Source: Farysia itapuensis
Lineage: Eukaryota; Basidiomycota; Ustilaginomycetes; Ustilaginales; Ustilaginaceae
Assembly: GCA_023212645.1 (NCBI GenBank)
Contig: JALBYC010000001.1
Coordinates: forward strand, 992,001-1,056,000
Direction of reading: 5' to 3'
Length of the DNA: 64,000 bases
The notes beneath the pieces are model-generated. The model saw nothing but the letters and a program-made list of their open reading frames with translations. It ran no database searches and was not told where the DNA came from. The stretch's first letter is position 1. Every line of letters begins with the position of its first letter. Below, in pieces: positions 20,363 through 30,821 of the stretch. The translations under genes and the position numbers were made by a program.

Positions 20363-20830
20363 ATGAGACTACTCACTCACAACCTACTAGCATGCCACGC
20401 TAGATCATGTCAGACAACCTCGAACAACTTCCCACTGCTGCTGAAGGATGTTCAGCTCGAAATAATCGAGGCCGAGTCGAATCCAGTCTTCATCCAGGGA
20501 TTCTTGCCAAAGCTAGACTGGAACGCTCTCGTCAGCACAGCAAGAAGTCTGGGAGATAGCTCGCTGCCCGACTCTGGTCCTGACGCATCGCAACCACTGA
20601 ATGATGCAGATTTGATCGCGGCTTTGCATCACGTCTTACTCGAGGTACGTTAAGCACGACACTTTTGCTTCTCTCCGATACTAGGTACTGACAATATCTT
20701 CCTTGTGCGTCTTGGCGAACAGATCCACGTCGTTGAGGGTAACATGGTCTGCCCCAACTGTCAACATGTATATCAGATTCGCAGTGGGATACCCAACATG
20801 CTGCTTGCCGAGCACGAGATCTCCAAGTAG
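20363..20830 (+). CDS. trm112: Trm112-type methyltransferase activator, two exons
   Basis: Small zinc-binding partner that stabilises several methyltransferases for tRNA, rRNA and the release factor eRF1. Exons 20363-20644 and 20723-20830 give 129 residues. The 78-nt intron has donor GTACGT and acceptor AACAG, with TACTGAC inside as branch site. The start [16 protein letters not shown] is diagnostic, and the C-terminus reads MVCPNC, then [13 protein letters not shown], as in the family. Zinc ligands are probably Cys11, Cys16, Cys104 and Cys107. Exon 2 was too short for an obvious frame and is supported by the restored family sequence. Confidence 0.95.
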
Positions 20831-21264
20831 ACATTCCTTCCGCTGGGTAAAAGTTCAAGACTGCATCTCAACTGTACTACTAAGATTCCTGTTCACCCTA
20901 CTATGGGCTATCGTACTAACCCTCATTTGAACTGTCTGCCGCTATCTGTGCTCTGTGTATGTGTTCACTGTCTGCATCATCGGCAACGTTTGAACGTCGA
21001 CGTCGTTAACGTCAAACGTCGAAAAGCAAATTCAAGGATCTGACATCGTTTCTTGATTAATTTTGCGTTTTGGTGAGCCGATACCGCGTGCTGGTCCCTG
21101 CGCGTTTCGACGTTGCAGCACCAACACCACTTCACACTCTTTGTGATTTGTACCCACGACGTGAACCGGTCAACTCGTCGTCTCACACTTATTGCGCCAG
21201 CCAGGAATAACGTCTCAGTAGCTGCATATACGCCGTGCGTCGAAGCACAAAGTCAGAGTAAGCC
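20831..21264. other. Intergenic region upstream of VPS26
   Basis: About 430 bases between two genes on the same strand. I see no RNA gene, repeat or conserved frame. Confidence 0.5.
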
Positions 21265-22161
21265 ATGGCGTCTTTCTTCTCGTTCTCGTCTCCGGTCGAT
21301 GTCGATGTCAGGCTGGACGGCGAAGATGCCCGGAAGCAAGTGGAGATCAAGATGGAGAAAGCCAGCAAGGAAAAGTGCCCAATCTACTTCGATGGTGAAA
21401 GCATCAAAGGCTCGGTTTCAGTGCGCGTGAGAGACGGCAAGAAACTGGTGCACGAAGGCATCAAGATCGAGTTTGTCGGCAGCATAGAAATGTTCTACGA
21501 TCGCGGCAATCACTACGAGTTTCTTTCTCTCGTTCAAGAGCTCGCTTCACCCGGCGAAATGAGGGCAGCACAGAACTTTGACTTCGAGTTCAAAAACGTA
21601 GAGAAGCAGTACGAAAGCTACAACGGCATCAACGTCAAGTTGAGATACTACATCCGTGTTTCAATATCGAGGCGCATGAGCGACGTTGTCAAGGAGAAAG
21701 ACATTTGGGTGCATTCATACCGCATGCCGCCAGACTCGAACAACGCCATCAAGATGGAGGTCGGCATCGAGGACTGCCTTCACATCGAGTTCGAATACAA
21801 CAAGTCAAAATACCACCTCAAGGACGTCATCGTAGGCAAGATCTATTTCTTGCTTGTCCGCATCAAGATCAAGCACATGGAGCTTTCCATTATCCGTCGA
21901 GAAACAACAGGTGCAGCTCCGAACCAATACAACGAGTCGGAAACCATCACCAAGTTCGAGATCATGGACGGCGCGCCCGTCAGAGGCGAGACGATTCCTA
22001 TTCGTCTGTTCTTGGGCGGCTTCGAGCTCACGCCAACGTTCCGAGACGTGAACAAAAAGTTCAGCACACGGTACTACCTGAACCTGGTGCTCATTGACGA
22101 AGAGAACAGGCGATACTTCAAGCAGCAAGAGATTACTGTCTTCCGCATCCCAGAGAATTGA
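21265..22161 (+). CDS. vps26: Retromer subunit Vps26
   Basis: Arrestin-like subunit of the retromer core that recycles cargo from endosomes to the Golgi. The 298 residues cover the whole family length without introns. Recognisable stretches include the N-terminal MASFFSFSSPVDVDVRLDG, CPIYFDGESIKGSVSVRV, HEGIKIEFVGSIE, LRYYIRVSISRRMSD, EVGIEDCLHIEFEYNKSKY, and C-terminal IPIRLFLGGFELTPT with NKKFSTRYYLNLVLIDEE. It would act with Vps35 and Vps29, which are not in this window. The start at 21265 has a good context (agccATGgc). Confidence 0.98.
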   Translation: MASFFSFSSPVDVDVRLDGEDARKQVEIKMEKASKEKCPIYFDGESIKGSVSVRVRDGKKLVHEGIKIEFVGSIEMFYDRGNHYEFLSLVQELASPGEMRAAQNFDFEFKNVEKQYESYNGINVKLRYYIRVSISRRMSDVVKEKDIWVHSYRMPPDSNNAIKMEVGIEDCLHIEFEYNKSKYHLKDVIVGKIYFLLVRIKIKHMELSIIRRETTGAAPNQYNESETITKFEIMDGAPVRGETIPIRLFLGGFELTPTFRDVNKKFSTRYYLNLVLIDEENRRYFKQQEITVFRIPEN

Positions 22162-22714
22162 TGAAATCCCAATTGGACCCATATCAATTGATACCCCTTT
22201 TTAACAACATTCACCGTCGTCTAAAAGCCGTGCGCTCCGCTTTAAACGACATCGTGAAAGATAGATGCCTAGCCTTCTTTCACCCCAGCAATCAGAGGAG
22301 GACCAACTCCAGGTTCAATTTACTAATGCGCGCCGATTCTGTGGGACTGTGCTCGAAACTTTACTTCAGTATTTGTAGGTTCGCGCTCGAACCGCTTGAC
22401 AAGCCACACAAATCGCAAGCACGGACTCGAGCGCGATCCAGGAGACCGCTGACATATGGTGATCCGGAACGAGTAAGAGTCTCGATTGCCCGAACAATGT
22501 ACGTTTAGCGAACGGATACCTTTCCCAGCGAGCATCACCGGATCGATGACGACAGACAACCTTGATGGCGCCCGCTTGCTAGAGACTCGAGCTTCTTCTT
22601 TCTCATAAGTCCACGTGTACGGCATCCCTGTGGGGGAGTCAGAAGGACCTATAAAGCTCCGCCTTGGATTGCCTGGTGGTCGTTCGCCTTTCATTGCCCT
22701 CAGTCCTTTTTGGC
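22162..22714. other. Intergenic region with a TATA-like element near its end
   Basis: About 550 bases between VPS26 and the orphan gene. A CTATAAAG element at 22650-22657 lies 58 bases before the ATG at 22715 and may be a TATA box. Nothing else is recognised. Confidence 0.5.
22650..22657 (+). promoter_or_regulatory. TATA-box-like element
   Basis: The sequence CTATAAAG lies 58 bases upstream of the ATG of the orphan gene at 22715. The spacing fits a core promoter. The identification is by sequence only. Confidence 0.4.
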
Positions 22715-24124
22715 ATGCATCTACCTGAAGTGGAAGCCTGCAGCTCTCTCGAAACAATGATCTCGTCTTACTTTGACGACCCTAAGCTGTTTCCAGCCGT
22801 TGGACTCGACGTTGCGATCATGTCGACGCATACTCCGATGATGCCCAAAGAGATCGATCGTCCAAACTCCCCTTTGACCATCGACACCTTCGTGGACCCA
22901 GAAATCCCAGTCTATCCTGGAACCATTCGCACCTATCAGTTCCCAGCTCGCAACGACCTCGCGAGCCCAGCTCCAGTGCAAGACGACTTCACCACATTTC
23001 ATCAGAGTGAGGCGAAAGAGAATTACTCGCGACCACTTCCACCAGTGACTCGTCCGCGACGTAGAACTTTGACGCACAAAGTCTCGACCTTTTTCGACTT
23101 CTTGACTGGAACCCCTGAAGCGCATCGAGAAAATTCTAGCGCATTGAAGCAAGAAGCTGTTACGGCTCCTCAAGATCCATGGGAGCAGCATTTTGCCGAA
23201 CTGACGCAAAGCCCCGACACCGTTGTTCAAGTGTTGCCGTCCAAGCAGGCGAAGTCGCTAAAACGACATAGACGCAAGGGGACACGAGAAAGCACGAACG
23301 AGATTCCGCCTCTGCCGTCGCAACCTGTAGCCTGCTATAGTTACACGTGCGATCATTGGAAAGACACTCCAGGTCGAAAGACGACAGGACCGAATTGTGA
23401 CGCTTACAAGCATCGTAACGCGGAACATAAGGTTGCCAAGGAGTCAGCTAGAGTATTGCGCAAATCTCAGTCTTTCAGCAGCCTGTTCCAGGCCAAAAAG
23501 CAGAAGTCCTACGCTGATTTCGAAATGTTCGAGCCTTTGATCGTCGTCCCGCTTTCTCCTGGTCATCAGCACACAACTTCTATGGTCAACATGCCGACAT
23601 TCGAGCAATGCGATGCAGAATCAAGCAAGTTTCACCATCTCCGTCAAAAGTCTCTGGATGCCAATGTGTCTAGAAAGTCGCATCAAGCGTCAAATCCAGC
23701 CCGCACCGTCCGAGCGCGCTCTTCCAGCATCTTCAGCTCGAAACGGAAGTCTGGTGGATCAGAGTCTCGAGACGGTGTCACAGATATACCAGCTGTGCCG
23801 CAGATCCCGCAACAGTACATCGAGAGCAAGATGATGACTTTGCAGCCGGCAATGGAACGAAGTGTAGTTGTCATTGACCAGCCAGCTCCGAGAATCCAGT
23901 CGACAATCATTCGTACTTCAGCTCTCTTTGACTTTCCGCTAGTCAGCCCCGTGACGGCCAACTCGACTGGCTCTGAGCCGTTGGAGTACTTGCTTACCAG
24001 TGATAGTACTTCTCTATTTCCGCCGAACGGACAATATGCGATCGCTGCAACTATGCAGCCGAGCATTCCCGCGCTGTTGCTTCCAGGTTTTTCACTGTTC
24101 CCTGGCGTCCCACAAGCAGTCTGA
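22715..24124 (+). CDS. Orphan low-complexity protein
   Basis: An intronless frame of 469 residues from the ATG at 22715; another ATG at 22757 would remove 14 residues. I do not recognise a family. The composition is that of a real protein rather than a chance frame: Pro/Ser/Thr-rich, with a basic patch KQAKSLKRHRRKGTRES near residue 190 and a second basic stretch RTVRARSSSIFSSKRKSGG near 340, either of which could act as a nuclear-localisation signal. Repeated motifs of the type IPPLPSQP and IPAVPQIPQQ appear. No signal peptide or membrane segment. Possibly lineage-restricted to smut fungi. Confidence 0.7.
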   Translation: MHLPEVEACSSLETMISSYFDDPKLFPAVGLDVAIMSTHTPMMPKEIDRPNSPLTIDTFVDPEIPVYPGTIRTYQFPARNDLASPAPVQDDFTTFHQSEAKENYSRPLPPVTRPRRRTLTHKVSTFFDFLTGTPEAHRENSSALKQEAVTAPQDPWEQHFAELTQSPDTVVQVLPSKQAKSLKRHRRKGTRESTNEIPPLPSQPVACYSYTCDHWKDTPGRKTTGPNCDAYKHRNAEHKVAKESARVLRKSQSFSSLFQAKKQKSYADFEMFEPLIVVPLSPGHQHTTSMVNMPTFEQCDAESSKFHHLRQKSLDANVSRKSHQASNPARTVRARSSSIFSSKRKSGGSESRDGVTDIPAVPQIPQQYIESKMMTLQPAMERSVVVIDQPAPRIQSTIIRTSALFDFPLVSPVTANSTGSEPLEYLLTSDSTSLFPPNGQYAIAATMQPSIPALLLPGFSLFPGVPQAV

Positions 24125-24733
24125 TCCAGTACAAAAGTGCTTGCTTTGTCTCCGCGCGTAATTGAAATCATATGACCAACACGCAATGAGTGGTGTGTGC
24201 GTCTGAAGTGGCTGCGTGGCTACATGGTAGTCCAGCAGCGCATATGTGCCCAGCGTGACTACTCCATACAGTAAAGTGACCCTGGTTTAACTGGCCTCTG
24301 TGCGTGGTGTTCGGCATGCGGCATTGACGCGATCGCGATATCGCGATACGCCGATTAAGCGGGTTGAATTGTGATTGTGACACGAGGACATGACTCGCTT
24401 GAGTCGCTTCCCTCCACATCCTGCATCAGCACAACACTTTGTCTGTCCGCACACCGATAGCCATTGGTGCTGGCTTTTGTGGCTAACTAACTCCTCTGAC
24501 TTAGTCGCCTGGTCAAGTACACTGTCTGGTGTCGAGGCTTCGACTAGAACATCGCATTGGAAGGTTCCGTCATCTTTGTTGTGGGCTAAACCGCCTGCCC
24601 ACGTTAGTTGCGACCCTATCGTGTCCGCGATAGCGGCGGCAGAAGGTGACTCTCGCGCTGTGGCTTCAGCACCTACCTCGTGATAGGACAGATGTATATC
24701 TGACAGTCGCTGACACCTTCGTCGACGCCATCT
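24125..24733. other. Intergenic region upstream of ATG13
   Basis: About 610 bases. A 165-codon minus-strand frame spans part of it (24287-24784), but it has no family features, is rich in Arg/Cys/Ser and runs into ATG13, so it is judged a chance frame. No RNA gene is seen. Confidence 0.5.
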
Positions 24734-27700
24734 ATGCAGTCGCAACAAGACCATCAACAACGGCGTCCCCCGTACGAGCCTCAATCACGCATGCCATCTG
24801 GCCTTACGCCCTCACATCTGTCGAATCAAGCCGAGCCACTCAAGCCACCCCAAGGTAGTGCTGTGGGCGGAGCTTCGCAGCTCGCAAAGCTCGATGGTGT
24901 CCTGTATCACTTTTATACCACCACGGCAAATCTCGTACTCCAATCGCGACTGGCAAGATACCGCAGCCAGTTTCTGGCAACTTCTGTTAACCCCGGTGAA
25001 CAATCCCTGCACTCACCCGCCCCAGACTCAACTCAAGGCGGAAAGAATTCCAAATGGTTCGCCCTGCAGATCCCCGACAATGATCTCTTCAAGGAAGAAC
25101 TGCGCTTCTGGCGTTCCGTCACCACATTACTGGAGACGGTCCCAACAGCACCCGACGCGTCCGGCACTGATCCGCCCGTAGTTCCGGACATGGTCATCGA
25201 TGTCATCTTGGATCTGTCAAAGGTCCCGGATCACCATCTCACTCTAGTTCTTCCATTCGACCGGTCTACTTCTGGTACCTCCCTCTTCTCTCCTGCCCAT
25301 GTACCTGCTTCGATAGCTGCTTCCGACAGAATACCAGTCGGCGGCAGGCAGAACGACACTCAAAGCGGAAGATCCAGTACCGGCAAGCCCAAGCTCATCG
25401 TGCTGGAGCAGTGGAGGCTGAGTTTTGAGCCTGGCACCCCCAATGCTGCTCCAGAGCTGCCGACACTTTACAAGAGATCCATTGTCCACTTCCGTGCCCT
25501 CTTTTCCCTCTTACTGGCGCTACCGGCAGATGTCTTATGTGCAAGACTTGAGTCACTGTATAAGCTAGGACCGCAAATGGCCGCATCGTCTTTGCGAACG
25601 GGTCATCCGACGCTTGCCGCGCGCAATGAACTCGGTACGCACGGTCACGAAATGCAGATCGGATGCCGTCTCAGCATGGGCAACGACCTCATGGGTGACG
25701 AGAGGGCAGCGGGTGAATTCCGAATCCAGGATACATTGCCGTCAGATCTCTTGTCGAACCAACCCGTGCAAGGGACGAGTCATCTAGTGGAAAGAGCTCT
25801 GACGCCCATTGTCACTCCGATTGGCAACATGAGCATGTCAGTCAGATACCGTAAGCTGGTGGACTTTTCAGTCGAAGACGCCGATCTGAACAGTGCCCAG
25901 GGTATGGCGGTTGACGTCGACGAGGATTACTTTCGTCCAATCCAGCGTTCGACAACCTCATCTCCATCTGTCCCACGTTCAGAGGCCAAACCCTTAGGCA
26001 ATCAAGACCAGCTGCCATTTCCATCGCAAGTTTATCCACAGATCGGCGGAATCACTGCGGGCAGGCTGTCTCATGGCATCGATTCAGGCTCGGCGACGAC
26101 GCCACCGGTCTCCTCGACGCCAGAGCCAGCAGCAGACGTGGCATTGTCGCAATCACCTGCTCACAACACCGTCTTTAGCACAGGTCCGTCTGGACGGCCT
26201 GTCGCCGGTCTTTCGAGTCTGAGGGGTACCGGTTCTGTGAAATCCGGTCTGACTGGAGGCTCGTTGCCGCCTACCACCCTGCATAGTCCAGCTCTAGCAG
26301 CAGCACTTAGCACAGAACCAGCTTTTGTCACACCAGGAGCTGTTAGGAGAACAAGTATGAGTGACCGACGCTCGCGCTTGTCTGGTAGCGGTGTAGCTGG
26401 GTCCGGCAGCCCACCTGCCTCCCCCTCTGCCGGCAGTTCCGACCTGCCAGAAACCAGCACCAGCTTGCCCAAGAATATCTATTCGAGTCAGATGACATCC
26501 GCCCCCTCCTTCAAGCCAAGAATCGGCCGTCTGAGCAGCGGCGGGTCCTTGTTGAGTGGCGTAACTCCTTCGAGATCAGGAGCCTCGTTCAGCCCGTCGT
26601 CATCGTCTCCTTTAGCACCCCAAATATCGCTACAGGGCTCGCGTGTCACGTCTGCTGACGTGCTAGCGTCCACATCGCATTCTATCGCCAACTCCCGACT
26701 CTCATCGAGCCCTGGCATGCGTACTGTTGCAACAGATAGTACGCTGTCAGCTCCCAGTCTTCGTAGTGTTTTTCAAAGTTATTCAAGATCCCCTAGCGCA
26801 ACTTCATCTGCTTATATACGTGGCTCGCCGAATACGAGCACCACGGTTCCTATAGCCACACAGGGCAGTTATTCTCCCTCGAACCTTTCTACCGGGCAGC
26901 GTTCGATGAGTATCCGAAGATACTCTAATACCAGCGATGCCGGATCCGGTTCTGCTTTCGGAGCGAGCGCTTCTCCTGCGGCCCAACCTCAGATGATCAA
27001 ACGATACAGCACCAATTTTTCGTATCGTCAAAACCGGGAAAGGCAAAGCACATATGGGAGCAGTCTTGGCTCTGAAGGATCAGGGCCCGTTCCCGGAGCT
27101 GAGCCTTCAAGCTATCCGTATGCCAGAGGACAAGGCGGCAGTCTAAGCTCTGCGTACGGTCGCAGTTGGATCTCGCGAATGGAACAGCGTCAAGGCTTGG
27201 TGGGCACGAGCAGTGGCGCTTTGACACACACTTCCAGTCAAGACGAAAACAGCACGACCACAGCATCGTCTTCGACGCGGTTCCGATACTCGCCCGCCGC
27301 TGCATACACGCCAACCGGGGTTTCCACCCCAAGTCCGCGTAGTCAAGACGAGGAAATTGGAGCTTTCATGCGATTATTGAACTCAAAGCCAGCCTTTGCA
27401 AGCTCAACGGCAGGGAGACACGGTGGTTTCCGTATCGAGAGGCGTTCTGGTTCAGCTCTTGGTAGTACGCCGGAAGAGAGCAGTAAAGGAATTGAGGCGG
27501 CTAGCTCCAGATTCGATGTCAGCAACGACTTCAAAGGTGGTGCAGAAGCACGTCGAACCAGTCCTGCATCAAGTCAGCCTTCATTGGGTAATGCCAGGAG
27601 TCAATCTAGCGGTCTCCGGGGCAGTGTCTATAGTCCGATCCGGACCGCTCATCCTCTTTCGCGCAGTCAGGTCGATGAAATGCTGTCTCGCATGGCCGAG

Positions 27701-28990
27701 TCGGTCGGAATGATTTCAGTGTCCGATGGAGCTGCGCCGAGCATGTCACGATCACTGTCGTGCGCAGGATCGGATCAACGACCATATCAAGATTTGGAGC
27801 GTACGCCATCGAGTAAAAGCAAGGAACGGCTGTCACTCAAGGGAGTCTTCGAAAGCACACCATCACGCAGTCCGCATTCTGGGCGTGGCAAGACCGTTGA
27901 TTCGTCGAGGTCCAGCACTCCGGGTACTGCAACCGCCGCTGGATTCCCAGGAACTAGCGCGACTACAAATCCCGTACGCTCTGTATTCGCTTCTGGCCAG
28001 ACTAGAAGTATACAGACTGATGTTGGCGCACAAGGTCGAGCGGAGCTAATGGACACTCTTAGCACCAAGTACGAACCTCGCACGTTCGATTCGACCTTGG
28101 CCGCCAGACGCACCGCGGAGCACTCCCCGGCTGTGGGCACCGACTATGAGATGGAAGGGGACTTGATGTTTGGCGCTGATCAGCCACAATACGACATTGA
28201 AGACGATCTACCCGGCAAGATGGACATGGCCATCGAGGAGGAGACCACGCATGACTTTGCTCGGACTTCACGGCGATCGAGTCAGTCTGCCGACACGCCA
28301 GCCGGAGGACAAAACACCCGTCGTGGCGGGTATGGAGATATCGCCACACTTGGACATACTGCTGTGACTGAAGGGCAGCACGCCGCGTTTGGAGACGGTA
28401 TCGAGGGCGGGCGAGGAGCGACGTTGCCGGCTGGTGCTCATCGCAATGGCGGTGGCTTGCATAATGGACCAATGACTGAGTGGCAGCGTACAGAACAGCG
28501 CGAGCGCGAACGAGCTCTGGAAGCTGAACGGCGTCGCGCTGATGCCGAAATGTCTCGCAACTTTGGTCAGGAAGTTGGTGCAAGTACACGTGGCCGAGGA
28601 TCCTTGAGCCCATGGCGGGCTTCTGGCCACGGTCTCGTAAGTGTACAAAGCGGTGGTATGCCAAGCTCCCTATCGACGCCATCTCCGTCGTCGACAACAC
28701 CACCGAGTACTTCCATGCAGACGGGAACGGGATTCAGATCAAGCTCCTCGAGACCGCTGAATGCGGTCGGCCGACTTACTGGCCAGAACACTGCGCAAGG
28801 TGGAGCCGAGAGCCAAACGCGGCGCGGGTACGGTGTATCTGCTCCATCAACACAATTTCACTACCAGTCTCCACAACATCAGTCACGTCAATCTTCAAAT
28901 TCCTATCCAGCCTCAAGGGACGAGATGCAGGACGTGGCCGTTGACGACGAAGATGACGACGAAGATGACGACGAGGAAGGCAGAACATAG
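24734..28990 (+). CDS. atg13: Autophagy protein Atg13 with a very long disordered tail
   Basis: Regulatory subunit of the Atg1 kinase complex that starts autophagosome formation and is controlled by TOR. The HORMA domain lies at about residues 50-375. Matching stretches: LAKLDGVLYHFYTTTANLVLQSRL, KWFALQIPDNDLFKEELRFW, MVIDVILDLS, LIVLEQWRLSFEP, LYKRSIVHFRALFSLLLALPA, and NMSMSVRYRKLVDFSVED at its end. The remaining 1040 or so residues are Ser/Gly/Pro-rich and look disordered, ending in an Asp/Glu run. At 1418 residues it is much longer than budding-yeast Atg13. Such tails carry phosphosites and Atg1/Atg17-binding segments in known homologues; these cannot be located exactly here. Confidence 0.95.
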   Translation: MQSQQDHQQRRPPYEPQSRMPSGLTPSHLSNQAEPLKPPQGSAVGGASQLAKLDGVLYHFYTTTANLVLQSRLARYRSQFLATSVNPGEQSLHSPAPDSTQGGKNSKWFALQIPDNDLFKEELRFWRSVTTLLETVPTAPDASGTDPPVVPDMVIDVILDLSKVPDHHLTLVLPFDRSTSGTSLFSPAHVPASIAASDRIPVGGRQNDTQSGRSSTGKPKLIVLEQWRLSFEPGTPNAAPELPTLYKRSIVHFRALFSLLLALPADVLCARLESLYKLGPQMAASSLRTGHPTLAARNELGTHGHEMQIGCRLSMGNDLMGDERAAGEFRIQDTLPSDLLSNQPVQGTSHLVERALTPIVTPIGNMSMSVRYRKLVDFSVEDADLNSAQGMAVDVDEDYFRPIQRSTTSSPSVPRSEAKPLGNQDQLPFPSQVYPQIGGITAGRLSHGIDSGSATTPPVSSTPEPAADVALSQSPAHNTVFSTGPSGRPVAGLSSLRGTGSVKSGLTGGSLPPTTLHSPALAAALSTEPAFVTPGAVRRTSMSDRRSRLSGSGVAGSGSPPASPSAGSSDLPETSTSLPKNIYSSQMTSAPSFKPRIGRLSSGGSLLSGVTPSRSGASFSPSSSSPLAPQISLQGSRVTSADVLASTSHSIANSRLSSSPGMRTVATDSTLSAPSLRSVFQSYSRSPSATSSAYIRGSPNTSTTVPIATQGSYSPSNLSTGQRSMSIRRYSNTSDAGSGSAFGASASPAAQPQMIKRYSTNFSYRQNRERQSTYGSSLGSEGSGPVPGAEPSSYPYARGQGGSLSSAYGRSWISRMEQRQGLVGTSSGALTHTSSQDENSTTTASSSTRFRYSPAAAYTPTGVSTPSPRSQDEEIGAFMRLLNSKPAFASSTAGRHGGFRIERRSGSALGSTPEESSKGIEAASSRFDVSNDFKGGAEARRTSPASSQPSLGNARSQSSGLRGSVYSPIRTAHPLSRSQVDEMLSRMAESVGMISVSDGAAPSMSRSLSCAGSDQRPYQDLERTPSSKSKERLSLKGVFESTPSRSPHSGRGKTVDSSRSSTPGTATAAGFPGTSATTNPVRSVFASGQTRSIQTDVGAQGRAELMDTLSTKYEPRTFDSTLAARRTAEHSPAVGTDYEMEGDLMFGADQPQYDIEDDLPGKMDMAIEEETTHDFARTSRRSSQSADTPAGGQNTRRGGYGDIATLGHTAVTEGQHAAFGDGIEGGRGATLPAGAHRNGGGLHNGPMTEWQRTEQRERERALEAERRRADAEMSRNFGQEVGASTRGRGSLSPWRASGHGLVSVQSGGMPSSLSTPSPSSTTPPSTSMQTGTGFRSSSSRPLNAVGRLTGQNTAQGGAESQTRRGYGVSAPSTQFHYQSPQHQSRQSSNSYPASRDEMQDVAVDDEDDDEDDDEEGRT

Positions 28991-29141
28991 TCGCACAGAG
29001 AACAGAGAACACAGCACAGCATCATTGCGAACAAAATCTCGGAATTCGGCCAATACCTCGCGTGTGAGAAGATGGACGTGTGTGTTTCTCACTGAGCGGG
29101 CGCAACACACACACAACCACAGTTGAGCGAAGACTCTCAGT

Positions 29142-29582
29142 ATGGTAAGTGAAGGTATGACCACTCTTAGTGTGGTCATGAATGCTGATCCCGTGTCTCT
29201 CTTCTTGGCGCTCTCAGCCGACGTTCAAGGATATCCGGGCTAAGAATGCCAACTTTGCCCAGTCAGCACGGGACAATGCAGGCAAGCCGCGGATTCGCGC
29301 TTCGCAGCGTCCGACGTCCGAGGGCGAGAATGCTGCCTCAGAGGGTGATGACAGCGCCGCACGGAGGAACAACGCCAAGCGTGGACGCAACATTGTCAAG
29401 CCGGCGAAACGCGATCGTCTCGACGCAAAGAGCAAGTCAAAGCTTAGCACTGTTGCTCTAGCCGTCATTTGCTTTGTCGTCGTTGGAGGTGGTAAGTCCA
29501 CACAGGCGTGGTTCAGAGCTCGTGAGACTAACGTTTGCTTCCACACATAGTCTTCTTTGAGCTGCTCAGATTGTTCTTTTAG
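29142..29582 (+). CDS. RAMP4/Ysy6-type ER tail-anchored protein, first exon is only the ATG
   Basis: A small protein of the SERP1/RAMP4 (yeast Ysy6) family that sits at the ER translocon. Three exons: 29142-29144, 29218-29491 and 29551-29582, giving 102 residues. The first exon is exactly the initiator ATG, followed at once by GTAAGT. Introns are 73 and 59 nt, with acceptors CTCAG and CATAG and a CTAAC branch site in the second. The N-terminus PTFKDIRAKNANFAQSARD matches the RAMP4 pattern of basic and Asn-rich residues. A single hydrophobic segment (VALAVICFVVVGGVFFELL) ends the protein, as expected for a tail anchor. An 80-residue basic, Ala/Asn-rich middle is longer than in yeast. Confidence 0.8.
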
Positions 29583-29672
29583 ATGACAAGATCGCATATC
29601 CACGTCACACCGTAACCTCTAACTATCGCCACTAAAAGCTCTTGCAAACCAGCATGTTGTCAAATGTTAAGG

Positions 29673-30657
29673 CTACAAAGAGTCCTGGAGAATCTTTTTT
29701 ACCGTCTTCGCGTCGAGGCGCCGGGCTCGATGTTTGAGAATCCAGTCTGCATCGTGCGTCTCGGTCTGAGTGTCAGTGTCCATGTTTTGTTCCGCACCAC
29801 TGTAGTGGGCTGTCACGACCTGATCAGCTGCTTCGAGCACCTTCCCGATAGCAATGATATGTTTTGGCTCTGTGGCACGTATCCAGATCGCTCCGTTCTG
29901 CCCAATTGCCGCCTCAAAGGGAAAGTGAGAGGCAATATGCTTCAGTAATCCACTGTTACCACTTGGTCGTAATAATCTGTAAGGCAATTTCAATGGGCCG
30001 GTCAGACATTGATCATGTATGCACATGTGGCAGAGCCAGACTTACGTTCGTGCAAGACCAAGCGAGGTTCTGAACAGCATAGCATGACCTGTCTTCTCCC
30101 CACGCTCGTCTGTGGTCTTGAGATCGCCAAAGCCGTCGCTTTTACCAGTGACTGCATTGACACAAGTCAGCTCAGGTTCTGTGAACCGGTCTGCCGAGAC
30201 CACTTTCGCATAGACAAGCGCGCCGATTTTGAGGTTAGGCTTGTGCCGTTTGGTCGCACCTTCGAACGAGAGCGCCGGCAGAGTCGCTTGATGTGCAGAG
30301 AAGAGCGACACGGTGTACGATTCCGCGCCGCGATTGGTGATTTGACACACCACGCTATCGCCAGGCGAAGGAATGTACTGTCCTCAGGCAACCAATTTTT
30401 TAGCAAAGAGCCCGAGAAGACCATATGTATCACACAGCACTTACACGACGGGTATTCGTCTCGATCCAGAAAGCGTCTGAATCCTTTGCTCGTGTTGCTT
30501 GAATGTGGCCCAACGCGCCTGCACGAATTGCTGACAACGATGTGGAAGCGGTCGGGGAGGAAGACGTGTCCGGCGAGGGCAGCAGTCCTGGTCCAAGCTT
30601 GATTTGCGAGGAGCTGGCTGCCACAGGCACCACGTCTCCAGGTAGAAGGATGGTCAT
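29673..30657 (-). CDS. rrp40: Exosome cap subunit Rrp40 (EXOSC3), three exons
   Basis: S1/KH RNA-binding cap protein of the RNA exosome, nuclear and cytoplasmic. Exons on the minus strand: 30657-30445, 30377-30046 and 29976-29673, 282 residues in all. Introns of 67 and 69 nt use GTAAGT donors and GACAG/TACAG acceptors. Joining restores GDSVVCQITNRG (S1 start) and TSLGLARTLLRPSGNSG. The N-terminus LLPGDVVPV and LGPGL block, LSFEGATKRHKPNLKIGALVYA, and the KH-type GQNG motif at residues 207-210 are diagnostic. Its ATG is 164 bases from that of the divergent mitochondrial carrier gene, so they probably share a promoter. Confidence 0.95.
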
Positions 30658-30821
30658 GCTGTCTAGTTCCGGTCAGAGGCGCAGTGGAGCACAAGGTACT
30701 CGAGAAGAAAGTTTCGCTTTGTTCGGATCTCGGACAAGAATTTGCAAAAGTGTCCGATATTGCCAGCTGCGAAGAAGTGGTTGCAAACACGATAAGCCGA
30801 TCCTGCAGCGCGATACCGAGA

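Noticed and set aside
24287..24784. 165-codon minus-strand frame upstream of ATG13
   Set aside because: It overlaps the ATG13 start, has an unusual Arg/Cys/Ser composition and no family signature, so it is judged a chance frame.
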